Positions 43,087-51,874 of a DNA stretch of 64,000 bases are shown here, piece by piece (position 1 is the first letter of the stretch; each line of letters starts with the position of its first letter). The position numbers were made by a program, and so were the translations under genes. This DNA is from ZC4RG42 sp036676355 (GTDB taxonomy: Bacteria; Pseudomonadota; Gammaproteobacteria; Burkholderiales; SG8-39), in contig JAKFDA010000071.1 of the NCBI GenBank assembly GCA_036676355.1, forward strand, positions 1-64,000, given 5' to 3'. The notes under the pieces were generated by a model. That model was not told the origin of the DNA. It saw only the letters and a program-made list of their open reading frames with translations, and searched no databases.

Positions 43087-43691
43087 CAGTTGCTGGCGAG
43101 TTGCCGGTTCTTGTCCGACAGCGTCTTGATCAAGCCATCGATGCCGGCATTACGAACTTCGGTGTTGAAAGTATCGCGATAAGTGGTTACCAAGCTTACT
43201 CCGCCCACCGACATGTCGTAGACCTTCCAGCCACCGTCTCGTTTTTCCATGCTGTAGTCGATATTGACCGCCTGCGCGCCCGGCTGGCGGACCAGCGAAC
43301 GTACCGTGACCTCGGTGTCCTCCGGCTGCATGCGCAGCGGCTTGTAGTCGATCACCTGATTACGATACGAAGTGAGCGCGGTCGAGTAGGTGCGCACCAG
43401 CAAGGTACGGAACTGATCGACCAGCGCGGCGCGCTGGTCGGGCGTTGCCTTGCGCCAGCTCGGTCCCATGGCAAGCGCCGTCATGCGTGTGAAATTGAAG
43501 TGCGGCAGTACCTTCTCCTGCACCAGTGCGGCAGCCTTACGCGGGTCACCGGCCTGGATGTCCTTGTCGTTCTTGATGATCTCGATCACTTCGTTGGTCA
43601 CCGACTTGACCAGTTCATCAGGCGCGGACGTCTGCGCATGAGTCGCCGGCAGCAGGCCGAAGGCAAGCAGAAACAGCAGGGCAATACGCAT
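43086..43691 (-). CDS. mlaC: Periplasmic phospholipid carrier MlaC
   Basis: 201 residues with signal peptide MRIALLFLLAFGLLPATHA. The body (ELVKSVTNEVIEIIKND…KVLPHFNFTRMTALAMGPSWRKATPDQRAALVDQFRTLLVRTYSTAL) is the MlaC lipid-binding fold. It shuttles phospholipids between MlaA in the outer membrane and MlaD in the inner membrane. Overlaps mlaB by one base; 21 bases after mlaA. Confidence 0.94.
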   Translation of the reverse strand: MRIALLFLLAFGLLPATHAQTSAPDELVKSVTNEVIEIIKNDKDIQAGDPRKAAALVQEKVLPHFNFTRMTALAMGPSWRKATPDQRAALVDQFRTLLVRTYSTALTSYRNQVIDYKPLRMQPEDTEVTVRSLVRQPGAQAVNIDYSMEKRDGGWKVYDMSVGGVSLVTTYRDTFNTEVRNAGIDGLIKTLSDKNRQLASN

Positions 43692-43712
43692 ATATGCTTT
43701 CCGGTGAAGAGG

Positions 43713-44570
43713 TTAGCGCGTCCGTGCCGGCGCGCCACGCTGGTCGGTCTCGGGCGGTACGACTGGCGCCTTGCCACTTGGTTCAGCACCATGCGCCTCA
43801 GGCGCCGCCGCCGGCGCCTCCTGATAATAATCCTCGTCGTCGCGCAGTGAGGGCGCATTGCCGTCGTACACCTGACTGCGGCGCCGCTGCAGATAGGCGT
43901 CACGCACGAAAGCGTAGCGATCGAGCGCGGCCTCTTCCAGAACGTTGCTCGCATCCAGCAACCCGGCGCGAGTCTGGATCGTGTCAACCGCCGTCAGGCT
44001 GTTGCGGATCGCCACTTCATCACCCGCATCCGCCCATCCCGGCCCTTCCCAGGGGACATAAGCGGCGCTGTCCGCGACACGCCCCGCACCGTCCCGCACG
44101 TTGCTCGGCCCGAGAATCGGCAGCACCAGATAAGGACCCGTATCGAGCCCCCAGACGCCCAGTGTCTGGCCGAAATCCTCGTCGTGCTTTTCCATGCCGC
44201 CTTCGCTGGCAACATCGAAAATACCGGCCAGACCGAAGGTTGTATTGGTCACGAAGCGCATGAAATCGGTCGCGCCCTCTTCAATCTTGCCTTGCAGGAT
44301 CTGATTCAGGGCAATCCACGGATCGCGCAGATTGGCGAAGAAGTTGGTCACGCCGGTGCGGACCGGGCCGGGCAATATCGCCCTATAACCTTGTGCGACC
44401 GGCTTCAGCACCGCTTTATCGACGGTGTCGTTGAACTGGAAGACCGCTCGATTGACCGGCTCGATCGGATCGCGCGGGTCTGCGCCGGTCGTCGCACAGC
44501 CGCTCAAAGCGACAAGCGCAATCAGGCTTGCCGCGGCACAGAATCGTAACTGCAGAAAGTTGTTCTTCAT
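43713..44570 (-). CDS. mlaA: Outer-membrane lipoprotein MlaA (VacJ)
   Basis: 285 residues. Lipoprotein signal (LIALVALSGCATTG) precedes DPIEPVNRAVFQFNDTVDKAVLKPVAQGYRAILPGPVRTGVTNFFANL, the MlaA core that forms a ring in the outer membrane. A Pro/Ala/Glu-rich C-terminal tail beyond about residue 235 is longer than in E. coli MlaA (~250 residues). mlaA is inside the mla operon here, unlike in E. coli where it is separate. Confidence 0.94.
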   Translation of the reverse strand: MKNNFLQLRFCAAASLIALVALSGCATTGADPRDPIEPVNRAVFQFNDTVDKAVLKPVAQGYRAILPGPVRTGVTNFFANLRDPWIALNQILQGKIEEGATDFMRFVTNTTFGLAGIFDVASEGGMEKHDEDFGQTLGVWGLDTGPYLVLPILGPSNVRDGAGRVADSAAYVPWEGPGWADAGDEVAIRNSLTAVDTIQTRAGLLDASNVLEEAALDRYAFVRDAYLQRRRSQVYDGNAPSLRDDEDYYQEAPAAAPEAHGAEPSGKAPVVPPETDQRGAPARTR

Positions 44571-44623
44571 TTCATTCTCTTCGCAAGCCTTATGACCGAT
44601 CGCCGTTGCAATCGGCCATGCGC

Positions 44624-45109
44624 TCAGCGTGTTTGGGGCGATGGCTCATCGTCGCCGGCGGCTTTACTGTACAGGAACTGTCCGATCAGATTCTCCAGCA
44701 CGATCGCCGACTGGGTGATCTTGATCGTGTCGCCGTCCTTCAGATTCGCGAGATCGCCACCGGCCATGAGGCCGATGTATTGCTCGCCCAGCAAGCCGGA
44801 CGTCAGGACCTTCGCGGACGTGTCCTTGGGAAAGGCAAAATGCTTGTCGAGACTGAGCGTGACGACCGCCTCGAAGCTTTCGTTATCGAATTGGATGCGA
44901 TCCACCCGGCCCACCACGACGCCCGCGCTGCGCACCGGCGCGCGGGCCTTCAAGCCGCCGATATTCTCGAAACGCGCCTGCACGTGATAGCCCGCGCCGT
45001 TGGTAAAGGTGTTGCTGCTGCTCGCGACTTTCAGGGCAAGAAAGAACAACGCCGCCAGACTTGCCAGCACGAACATTCCCACCCAGACGTCAATCGCCTT
45101 ACGGCTCAT
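44624..45109 (-). CDS. mlaD: MCE-domain protein MlaD
   Basis: 161 residues from the ATG at 45109 (MSRKAIDVWVGMFVLASLAALFFLALKVA); another ATG lies one codon upstream. One N-terminal span precedes a single MCE domain (YHVQARFENIGGLKARAPVRSAGVVVGRV…TSGLLGEQYIGLM). It forms the periplasmic hexameric ring of the MlaFEDB complex. Ribosome site overlaps the end of mlaE. Confidence 0.94.
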   Translation of the reverse strand: MSRKAIDVWVGMFVLASLAALFFLALKVASSSNTFTNGAGYHVQARFENIGGLKARAPVRSAGVVVGRVDRIQFDNESFEAVVTLSLDKHFAFPKDTSAKVLTSGLLGEQYIGLMAGGDLANLKDGDTIKITQSAIVLENLIGQFLYSKAAGDDEPSPQTR

Positions 45110-45116
45110 CATCGCT

Positions 45117-45908
45117 TCAATTCCCCCGAAACATAAAGGCGGTAAGGGCAAAGTCCAGCATCAGAATCGCCAGCGCCGAAATAACCACCGTGCGCGTCGT
45201 GGCGCGCGAGACGCCCTCCGCCGTCGGCATTGCATCGTAACCTTCGAAAACGGCAATCCAGGACACTGCGATGCCGAACACGAAGGACTTCAAAATACCG
45301 TTGACCACATCGCTTTGCCAATCGACTGCGGCGCGCATCTGCGACCAGAACGAACCGAAATCCACGCCGATGAGGACGACGGCAATCAGATAACCGCCGA
45401 AAATGCCGATGGCCGAAAAGATCGCCGCGAGCAAAGGCATGGAGACCACGCCGCCCCAGAATCGCGGGCCGACGACACGCGCGATCGGATCGACCGCCAT
45501 CATTTCCATCGCGGCAAGCTGCTCGGTCGCTTTCATCAGGCCGATTTCGGCCGTGATCGCCGATCCCGCCCGGCTGGCAAACAACAGTGCCGCGATCACC
45601 GGCCCGAGTTCGCGCACCAGCGAGAGCGCCACCAGCGTACCGACCGCCTCCGAAGCGCCATAGCGCACCAGCGTATCGTAGCCCTGCAGCGCCAGCACCA
45701 TTCCGACGAATAGCGCCGAAACGGACACGATAATCAACGACAGGACGCCGGCGAAATAAATCTCGCGAATGGTGAGGTGCAGGCGCAGCAGGCTCGTGCC
45801 GGAGACCTTGAGCATCACCCACAGGAAACGGGCGGCGAACCCCAGCCGCGAAACCCGCTGGTTGACGTACGCGCCAAGGCGTTCAGCGAAATCCAGCAGC
45901 GTACCCAT
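45117..45908 (-). CDS. mlaE: Phospholipid ABC transporter permease MlaE
   Basis: 263 residues, MlaE/YrbE family. An N-terminal amphipathic interface helix is followed by about five spans (IYFAGVLSLIIVSVSALFVGMVLALQ; ELGPVIAALLFASRAGSAITAEIGLMKATEQLAAMEMM; and others). The LARELGP/AEIGLMKATEQ region is diagnostic. It starts two bases after the mlaF stop. Confidence 0.95.
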   Translation of the reverse strand: MGTLLDFAERLGAYVNQRVSRLGFAARFLWVMLKVSGTSLLRLHLTIREIYFAGVLSLIIVSVSALFVGMVLALQGYDTLVRYGASEAVGTLVALSLVRELGPVIAALLFASRAGSAITAEIGLMKATEQLAAMEMMAVDPIARVVGPRFWGGVVSMPLLAAIFSAIGIFGGYLIAVVLIGVDFGSFWSQMRAAVDWQSDVVNGILKSFVFGIAVSWIAVFEGYDAMPTAEGVSRATTRTVVISALAILMLDFALTAFMFRGN

Positions 45909-45910
45909 CG

Positions 45911-46711
45911 TTATCCGAGCAGTTCCTGTTGATACGCGCGTTGCGCGGGGTAATGAAAAGGCACGGGACCGTCGGTCTCAGCCTGAACGAACTGCTTCAC
46001 AAAGGGGATGTCGGAGCGGCGCACTTCATCCGGCGTGCCGTCCGCGACGATTTTTCCTTCGGAGACGAAATAAACACGATCGACAATCTGCAGCGATTCC
46101 TGCACGTCGTGCGTCACGATGACCGATGTGGCGCCAAGCGCGTCGTTGAGATCGCGAATCAGCTTGCCGGTAATGGCAAGGGAAATCGGGTCGAGGCCTG
46201 CGAACGGTTCGTCATACAGAACCAATTGCGGATCCAGCGCGATCGCCCGTGCCAGAGCAACGCGACGCGCCATCCCGCCCGAAAGCTGCTGCGGACGCAT
46301 CTGCGCGGCGCCGCGCAACCCCACCGTTTCGAGCTTCATCAGCACGAGATCGCGCACAATCGCTTCCGGCAGATCCGTACGTTCGCGTATCGGAAAGGCA
46401 ACGTTTTCGAAAACGCTCAGATCGGTGAACAGCGCGCCGAACTGAAAGAGCATGCCCATGTCGCGCCGCAGATCGTAGAGTTCGCGCGTCCGCATGCGAT
46501 TGAGCGACTGCCCGAATGCGCGAACCGTCCCGCGCGTCGGTCGCAACGAACCGCCCATCAGGCGCAATACCGTCGTCTTTCCGGAGCCGCTCGCGCCCAT
46601 GATGGCGACGACCTGCCCTCTCGGAATGGAAATGGACATACCGTCGAGAATGGCGCGCGGGCCATACGCGAAGGAAACATCTTCAAACTCGACTAAAGGC
46701 GGCAAGTCCAC
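45911..46711 (-). CDS. mlaF: Phospholipid ABC transporter ATPase MlaF
   Basis: 266 residues from a GTG at 46711 (VDLPPLVEFEDVSFAYGPRAIL), which gives the usual MlaF N-terminus; a GTG at 46765 would add 18 residues, and neither has a clear ribosome site. Walker A GASGSGKTT, signature LSGGMARRVALARAIALD and Walker B LVLYDEPFAGLDP are intact. C-terminal extension (PFVKQFVQAETDGPVPFHYPAQ) is the MlaF handshake region that contacts the partner subunit. First gene of the mla operon. Confidence 0.95.
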   Translation of the reverse strand: MDLPPLVEFEDVSFAYGPRAILDGMSISIPRGQVVAIMGASGSGKTTVLRLMGGSLRPTRGTVRAFGQSLNRMRTRELYDLRRDMGMLFQFGALFTDLSVFENVAFPIRERTDLPEAIVRDLVLMKLETVGLRGAAQMRPQQLSGGMARRVALARAIALDPQLVLYDEPFAGLDPISLAITGKLIRDLNDALGATSVIVTHDVQESLQIVDRVYFVSEGKIVADGTPDEVRRSDIPFVKQFVQAETDGPVPFHYPAQRAYQQELLG

Positions 46712-47006
46712 TCGGGGGCTCTGTGAAAACGCCGCATTGTAATGGATGCGCGCGTCTCTCTCCACTCGGCCGCTCGACTAAACCCCCGCCGCGCTTACGG
46801 AAATCGCTCGCCGCTCGGGCACTTTGGCCCTTCGGGCAAAAAGGTCATCACCAATCCGCTGAAACAGGGAGCGTCATCACCGCCGGTTGATGGTCTTGCG
46901 CCCGGGTGTGCTGTATTTCGCAGGCCGACTCGGCGCCCTATGCGACCATTGCCGCGTTCTTGTCTGGGGGGACTCCCCGCTGTATTGCAGCGAGGGGCTC
47001 ACACAA

Positions 47007-48443
47007 ATGCCTAACAACACTACAAAACCGGCACTTCTGATTGTTGATGACGATCCGCTCATCGCCGATACCCTCGCCTTCGCGCTGGGCAATGACTTTG
47101 CCGTCACACTGAGCGATTCACGCGCGCACGCCATCAGTTTGTTGCGTCAGATGGACGAGCCGCCGCACCTGGCGCTGGTGGATCTCGGCCTGCCTCCGAC
47201 TCCGCATCGGCCCGATGAAGGCTTTCAGCTCATCGCGGACCTGCTTGCCCATTCGCCGAGCATCAAGATCCTCGTGCTTTCCGGCCAAAATGACGCCGCC
47301 AATGCGCGCCACGCGCGCACCCTCGGCGCCGCCGAGTTCGTGGCGAAGCCATGCGACCCGGACCACCTCAAGAAAATCCTGCTGCATGCGCTCGAATTCC
47401 GCAGCGCCGAAGTGTCGAGCAGTGCCGCGGTCGAAGCCGGCATGCTTATCGGCCGCAGCGCGGCGATGCAGAAGTTGCGCAGCCAGATCGGCCAGTACGC
47501 GGACTCGCCCTTCCCCGCGCTGATCGAAGGCGAATCCGGCAGCGGCAAGGAAATCGTGTCCAATGCACTGCATCGCCTGTCGAGCCGCAAGGACAAACCC
47601 TGCCTGGCGTTGAACTGCGCGGCGATTGCGCCAACGCTGGTCGAGCCGACGCTGTTCGGCTACGTGAAGGGCGCTTTCACAGGCGCGCAGACCACCAAAT
47701 CGGGCTACTTCGAAGACGCGGCCGACGGCACGCTGTTCCTCGACGAAATCGGTGAATTGCCGATGGAGTTGCAGGCCAAGCTGCTGCGGGTGCTGGAAAA
47801 CGGCGAATATCAGCGCGTCGGCGAGACGCAACGTCGCTACAGCCGCGCCCGCGTCATCGCCGCGACCAACCGCGACCTGCGGCAGGAAATCAAAAAAGGG
47901 AATTTCCGCGCCGACCTGTATCACCGCCTGTCGGTTTTCACTATCGGCGTGCCACCGCTGCGTGAAATGGATGAAGACAAACTGATGTTGCTCGAGCACT
48001 TCAGCGCCTTCTACGCCGAGCGCGCGAACCTGCCGCCGTTCATGCTCGACGAAAGCGCATTGAAACTGTGGCGGCACTATCACTTTCCCGGCAACGTGCG
48101 CGAACTGCGCAACATCGTCATTCGCCTGACGACGAAGTACGCGGGCCAGCGCTTGTCCTCGGTCGAACTGGAAGTCGAGCTCGACGTCGAGCATCAGGAG
48201 GGGTCGGGCGCACCCGAACTGGCGCTGCCGAATGATCCGGAAATCATCGTCGAACAGGCGCAGCGCCATTTGCAGCGCGAGCGCGCGTTCAATCTCGACG
48301 ACATGCTGAAATCCTGGGAGCAGGGCTATATCGAAGCCGCGATGAAACTCACCCGCGGCAATGTCAGCCAGGCGGCCAAGTTGCTCGGCATCAACCGAAC
48401 CACGCTCTACAGTCGAATGGAGTCGCTGCAAAAGCAGGCTTGA
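47007..48443 (+). CDS. NtrC-family sigma-54 response regulator (PrsR-like)
   Basis: 478 residues from the ATG at 47007 (MPNNTTKPALLIVDDDPL), with GAGGGG upstream. The receiver has acidic VDDDP, phospho-acceptor Asp in LALVDLGLPP and Lys in FVAKPCD. The AAA+ domain has Walker A GESGSGKE, GAFTGA loop (VKGAFTGAQT) and Walker B GTLFLDEIGELP. The C-terminal Fis-type helix-turn-helix is GNVSQAAKLLGINRTTLYSRMESL. The receiver's DLGLPP…EGF pattern recalls PrsR regulators of PEP-CTERM systems. It precedes the pilus genes and is divergent from mlaF; I infer it controls the pilus locus. Confidence 0.92.
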   Translation: MPNNTTKPALLIVDDDPLIADTLAFALGNDFAVTLSDSRAHAISLLRQMDEPPHLALVDLGLPPTPHRPDEGFQLIADLLAHSPSIKILVLSGQNDAANARHARTLGAAEFVAKPCDPDHLKKILLHALEFRSAEVSSSAAVEAGMLIGRSAAMQKLRSQIGQYADSPFPALIEGESGSGKEIVSNALHRLSSRKDKPCLALNCAAIAPTLVEPTLFGYVKGAFTGAQTTKSGYFEDAADGTLFLDEIGELPMELQAKLLRVLENGEYQRVGETQRRYSRARVIAATNRDLRQEIKKGNFRADLYHRLSVFTIGVPPLREMDEDKLMLLEHFSAFYAERANLPPFMLDESALKLWRHYHFPGNVRELRNIVIRLTTKYAGQRLSSVELEVELDVEHQEGSGAPELALPNDPEIIVEQAQRHLQRERAFNLDDMLKSWEQGYIEAAMKLTRGNVSQAAKLLGINRTTLYSRMESLQKQA

Positions 48444-48579
48444 GTTTTTCGCATAGAGGTACCGCTTTCTGAGCTTTTAAGGCAAAAGTAAGATCGCGGC
48501 CCTGCCCGACATTCGATCGAGCGGTCTGTCGAATCTGCTAGGCTGGCGCGACTTTTATTGAGCGGTCTTAAGTGGTCTT

Positions 48580-49959
48580 ATGTACCTGGCGCATTTCGGA
48601 CTCGACGAACCACCCTTCCGCATCACTCCGCACACCGAGTTCTTTTTTGAAGGTGCCAGGCGCGGAGCAACGCTCGAAGGGCTGATCTACGCCATCACCC
48701 ACGACGAAGGCATCGTCAAGGTGACGGGCGAAGTGGGCAGCGGCAAGACCATGTTGTGCCGCGTCCTGCTCGAACGAATGCCTGAATCGGTCGAGGTGCT
48801 CTACCTCGCCAACCCCTCCGTCTCGCGCGATGAGATCCTCGATGTGCTGGCCGCCGATCTCAAGGCCGAATCGGAGAGCAGCCACACCACCATCCGGATG
48901 CGCGCGCTGCAGGAGCGCCTTATCGGGTTGTACGCTCAGGGTCGTCGGGTCGTCGTGCTGATCGACGAAGCGCACGCCATGCCGCTCGAAACCCTCGAAG
49001 AAATCCGGCTGCTGTCCAACCTCGAATCCAACCGCCACAAGCTGCTGCAGATCGTGCTGTTCGGCCAGCCGGAGCTGGATGAGCAGCTCGCACTGCCGCA
49101 CATGCGGCAGCTGCGCGAACGCATCACGCACAGTTTCCGCCTCGAACCGCTGGTCCGTCAGGACATCGAGAAATACATCGACTTTCGCATGCGCGCCGCA
49201 GGTTTTCGCGGACCGAATGTTTTCTCGGCGCCGGCACTGCGCGCCATCGTGGAGGCGTCAGAAGGACTGACGCGCCGCATCAACATCCTCGCCGACAAGG
49301 CGCTGCTCGCCGCTTTCGCCGACGGCACGCACGAAGTGACAGCCAAGCACGCGCGCGCGGCGATTCTGGATTCGGACTACCGGAAACCACGGCCACGCCC
49401 CGGTCCATGGGCCATTGCGATCGCCGCGCTGGTCGTCGGCATCGCCATCGGTTTCGGCATGCGGTTCTTCGATACGCCCATTGCGGCTTCCGCCGCGACC
49501 GACATCGCCCCGATCGAGCCCGCTGTGGCGCCGGCGGGAACTGCATCCGGCGTATCGTCCGAAACGCCGCTTGCGCAACAGCCGGCCGACGTCGGCGCGC
49601 AAGTCGGAGCGGCGAACGATCAACCGCAACTCGGGCCGCTTTCCCGCGAACGGTATGAGGCGACGCAAGCCTGGCTCGATACCGCGCCGGACGGACACTT
49701 CACCATCCACCTGATGACGGCGACGAGCGCTCTACGCCTTGAGCACTTTCTGGCTGAAAGCGGCAAAGTTTTGGACCCGCAGCACTTCCACGTCTATGGC
49801 GTGAAACATGATGGTAAACAGCACTACGCCGTCGCCTATGGGTTGTACCCGTCGGTCGAGACGACCATCGCCGCAATGGGCGACCTACCGGCTGCACTGA
49901 GAGCGAAAGGCCCATACCAACGCAGCATCGTTGTGATGCGTCGGCAAAACGCGCAATAA
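48580..49959 (+). CDS. mshM: MshM/ExeA-like AAA ATPase with C-terminal periplasmic domain
   Basis: 459 residues. MYLAHFGLDEPPFRITPHTEFFFEG is the typical MshM/GspA-ExeA start. Walker A is GEVGSGKT at 50–57, Walker B VVVLIDEAHAM near 128. One span (PWAIAIAALVVGIAIGFGMRFF) near 280 leads to a periplasmic tail whose last ~85 residues look SPOR-like (FTIHLMTATSALRLEHFLAE…HYAVAYGLYPSVETTIAAM). It probably links ATPase activity to peptidoglycan for secretin assembly. First structural gene of the pilus locus. Confidence 0.88.
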   Translation: MYLAHFGLDEPPFRITPHTEFFFEGARRGATLEGLIYAITHDEGIVKVTGEVGSGKTMLCRVLLERMPESVEVLYLANPSVSRDEILDVLAADLKAESESSHTTIRMRALQERLIGLYAQGRRVVVLIDEAHAMPLETLEEIRLLSNLESNRHKLLQIVLFGQPELDEQLALPHMRQLRERITHSFRLEPLVRQDIEKYIDFRMRAAGFRGPNVFSAPALRAIVEASEGLTRRINILADKALLAAFADGTHEVTAKHARAAILDSDYRKPRPRPGPWAIAIAALVVGIAIGFGMRFFDTPIAASAATDIAPIEPAVAPAGTASGVSSETPLAQQPADVGAQVGAANDQPQLGPLSRERYEATQAWLDTAPDGHFTIHLMTATSALRLEHFLAESGKVLDPQHFHVYGVKHDGKQHYAVAYGLYPSVETTIAAMGDLPAALRAKGPYQRSIVVMRRQNAQ

Positions 49960-50054
49960 GTCGCAACTTCGACAGGCAACTGTTCGCATCCACATTCAGA
50001 CGGCAAAACAATTTCTTAGCGTCGATGGTTATACTCGCCGCTAAACAACAACAA

Positions 50055-50071
50055 GCGGGCGCAATGCCCGC
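50055..50071 (+). other. Small hairpin before the secretin gene
   Basis: GCGGGC–GCAAT–GCCCGC forms a perfect six-base stem ending 18 bases before the secretin ATG. A TATACT −10-like hexamer lies at 50030–50035 with no good −35. The stem is probably in the 5' leader. No T run follows. Confidence 0.45.
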
Positions 50072-50089
50072 CTGATGTATGGGGATTCG

Positions 50090-51874
50090 ATGCTAAGACC
50101 TCTGATTGTTTGTGGGCTGGTCGTGGCGCTCGGGGGATGCTTTCAACCAATGAAAGCCTCGGACGGCCATCTCGAGCAATCTTCCGCGCCGCCCCCGGCG
50201 GCGAGCATTCCCATGCCCGTACAAACGCTACCGGCGTTGCCTCTGCCCAAACCCGCAGCGAAACTCGAAACCTTCAGCGTCACGGTGCACAACGTGCCGG
50301 CGCAGGAACTGCTCTTCGCGCTCGCGCGCGACGCCAATCTGAACGTCGACATCCATCCCGGCATTACCGGCACGGTGTCGTTGAACGCACTCGATCAAAC
50401 ACTGCCGCAGTTACTCGATCGCATTTCAAAGCAGGTCGACATGCGTTACGAACTGGATGGGCCGAATCTGATGGTGATGCCCGATTCGCCCTTTCTGCGC
50501 ATCTACAAAATCGATTACGTGAACATGAGCCGGGAAGCGGAAGGCAAGATAAGCGCATCCGGTCAGATTACCAGCACCGGCACGAGCGGCGGCCAGACGG
50601 GCAGCGCGGCGAGCGGTTCCAGCACGGCGAATTCGTCCACCATGACGATCACCAATCGATCCACCAATCAGTTCTGGTCGCGACTGGAACAGAATGTGCG
50701 CGACATCCTGCGAGAGACGGACAAGATTCTCCCCGCTCCCGCCACCGCGAGCGCAACCCCTTCGTCGGGCCCCGCCTCTGCGGTTTCAAATCTGGTAAAC
50801 CAAGTAACGGGTACCGCAACAGCACCCGCTCAACCCAGCGTCACTTTTCGCGAAGCAGCCTCTGTCATCGCGAACCCTGAAGCAGGCGTACTCTCGATTC
50901 GAGCAACAGCGCGACAGCACGAGAAACTCCAGGAATTTCTGGATCAGGTGCTGGTCAGCGCCAAGCGACAGGTATTGATCGAAGCGACGATTGTCGAGGT
51001 CCAACTCAGCAACGATTATCAGCAAGGTATCGACTGGGCGGCGCTGAGTGGCAGCGCCGGCTTCCAGTTACTGCAAGGCGGTCTTTATCGCGATCCCGCC
51101 ACAACGCCCGGATTGCAACCACCGATACCGCTCACCGGCCTGCTGCCCGCCGATCCAACCCATAACCTGCAAGCCGCGCAGTACAACTCGAGCAACTTCA
51201 GAGCCACCCTGCGCCTTCTGGAAAGCTTCGGCAACGTGCGGGTGCTGTCGAGCCCGCGCATCAGCGTCATCAACAACCAGACCGCGGTCCTCAAGGTCGT
51301 CGACAACCTGGTCTACTTCAACGTCACTGCCGAAACCAATCAGAACGAGAGCACTTCGCTGACCACCTTCACCACGACGCCGCAAACCGTTTCGGTCGGT
51401 TTCATCATGAACGTAACGCCACAGATCGGCGAAGACGACTCCGTACTGCTGAATGTCAAGCCGACCATCCGCCGACTGATACGGATGGTCCCCGATCCGA
51501 ATCCAACTCTGGCGCGCGAACAAATCAATAACTTCGTGCCCGAAATACGAGAGCGGGAACTGGAATCCATGCTCAAGGTTGTCAACGGGCAGACTGCGGT
51601 CATGGGCGGTTTGATTCAGGACGAACTGGCAAACAACACCGATACGCTGCCGGGCGTGGGCGACATCCCGATTCTCGGCAATCTCTTCACCAACAAAAAC
51701 AATGCAAACACCAAAACCGAGTTGGTGATTTTCCTCCGCCCAGTCGTGATTCGCGATCCAAGCATTAATGGTGATTACAACGAATACCGAGCCATGCTGC
51801 CCGGCGACGACTTCATGCGCCAACCGCATCCGGCGCGCGCGCGCACCGCTCTCGGAAGCGAAGCGGCGCGATGA
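50090..51874 (+). CDS. mshL: Secretin, MshL-like outer-membrane pilus channel
   Basis: 594 residues from the ATG at 50090, preceded by TGGGGA. The signal MLRPLIVCGLVVALGGCFQP has a lipobox (Cys17). An N-terminal STN-like domain (VPAQELLFALARDANLNVDIHPGITGTVSLNALDQTLPQLLDRIS) precedes a Ser/Thr/Gly-rich linker (about 160–200). The secretin core includes VLSSPRISVINNQTAVLKV and the late LPGVGDIPILGNLFTNK. It forms the multimeric pore through which the pilus passes. Overlaps the next gene by ATGA. Confidence 0.93.
   Translation: MLRPLIVCGLVVALGGCFQPMKASDGHLEQSSAPPPAASIPMPVQTLPALPLPKPAAKLETFSVTVHNVPAQELLFALARDANLNVDIHPGITGTVSLNALDQTLPQLLDRISKQVDMRYELDGPNLMVMPDSPFLRIYKIDYVNMSREAEGKISASGQITSTGTSGGQTGSAASGSSTANSSTMTITNRSTNQFWSRLEQNVRDILRETDKILPAPATASATPSSGPASAVSNLVNQVTGTATAPAQPSVTFREAASVIANPEAGVLSIRATARQHEKLQEFLDQVLVSAKRQVLIEATIVEVQLSNDYQQGIDWAALSGSAGFQLLQGGLYRDPATTPGLQPPIPLTGLLPADPTHNLQAAQYNSSNFRATLRLLESFGNVRVLSSPRISVINNQTAVLKVVDNLVYFNVTAETNQNESTSLTTFTTTPQTVSVGFIMNVTPQIGEDDSVLLNVKPTIRRLIRMVPDPNPTLAREQINNFVPEIRERELESMLKVVNGQTAVMGGLIQDELANNTDTLPGVGDIPILGNLFTNKNNANTKTELVIFLRPVVIRDPSINGDYNEYRAMLPGDDFMRQPHPARARTALGSEAAR

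Noticed and set aside
48444..48579. Possible sigma-54 promoter (TGGCGC…) before the mshM-like gene
   Set aside because: The −12 GC at the required spacing is missing, so the match is too poor to report as a site.
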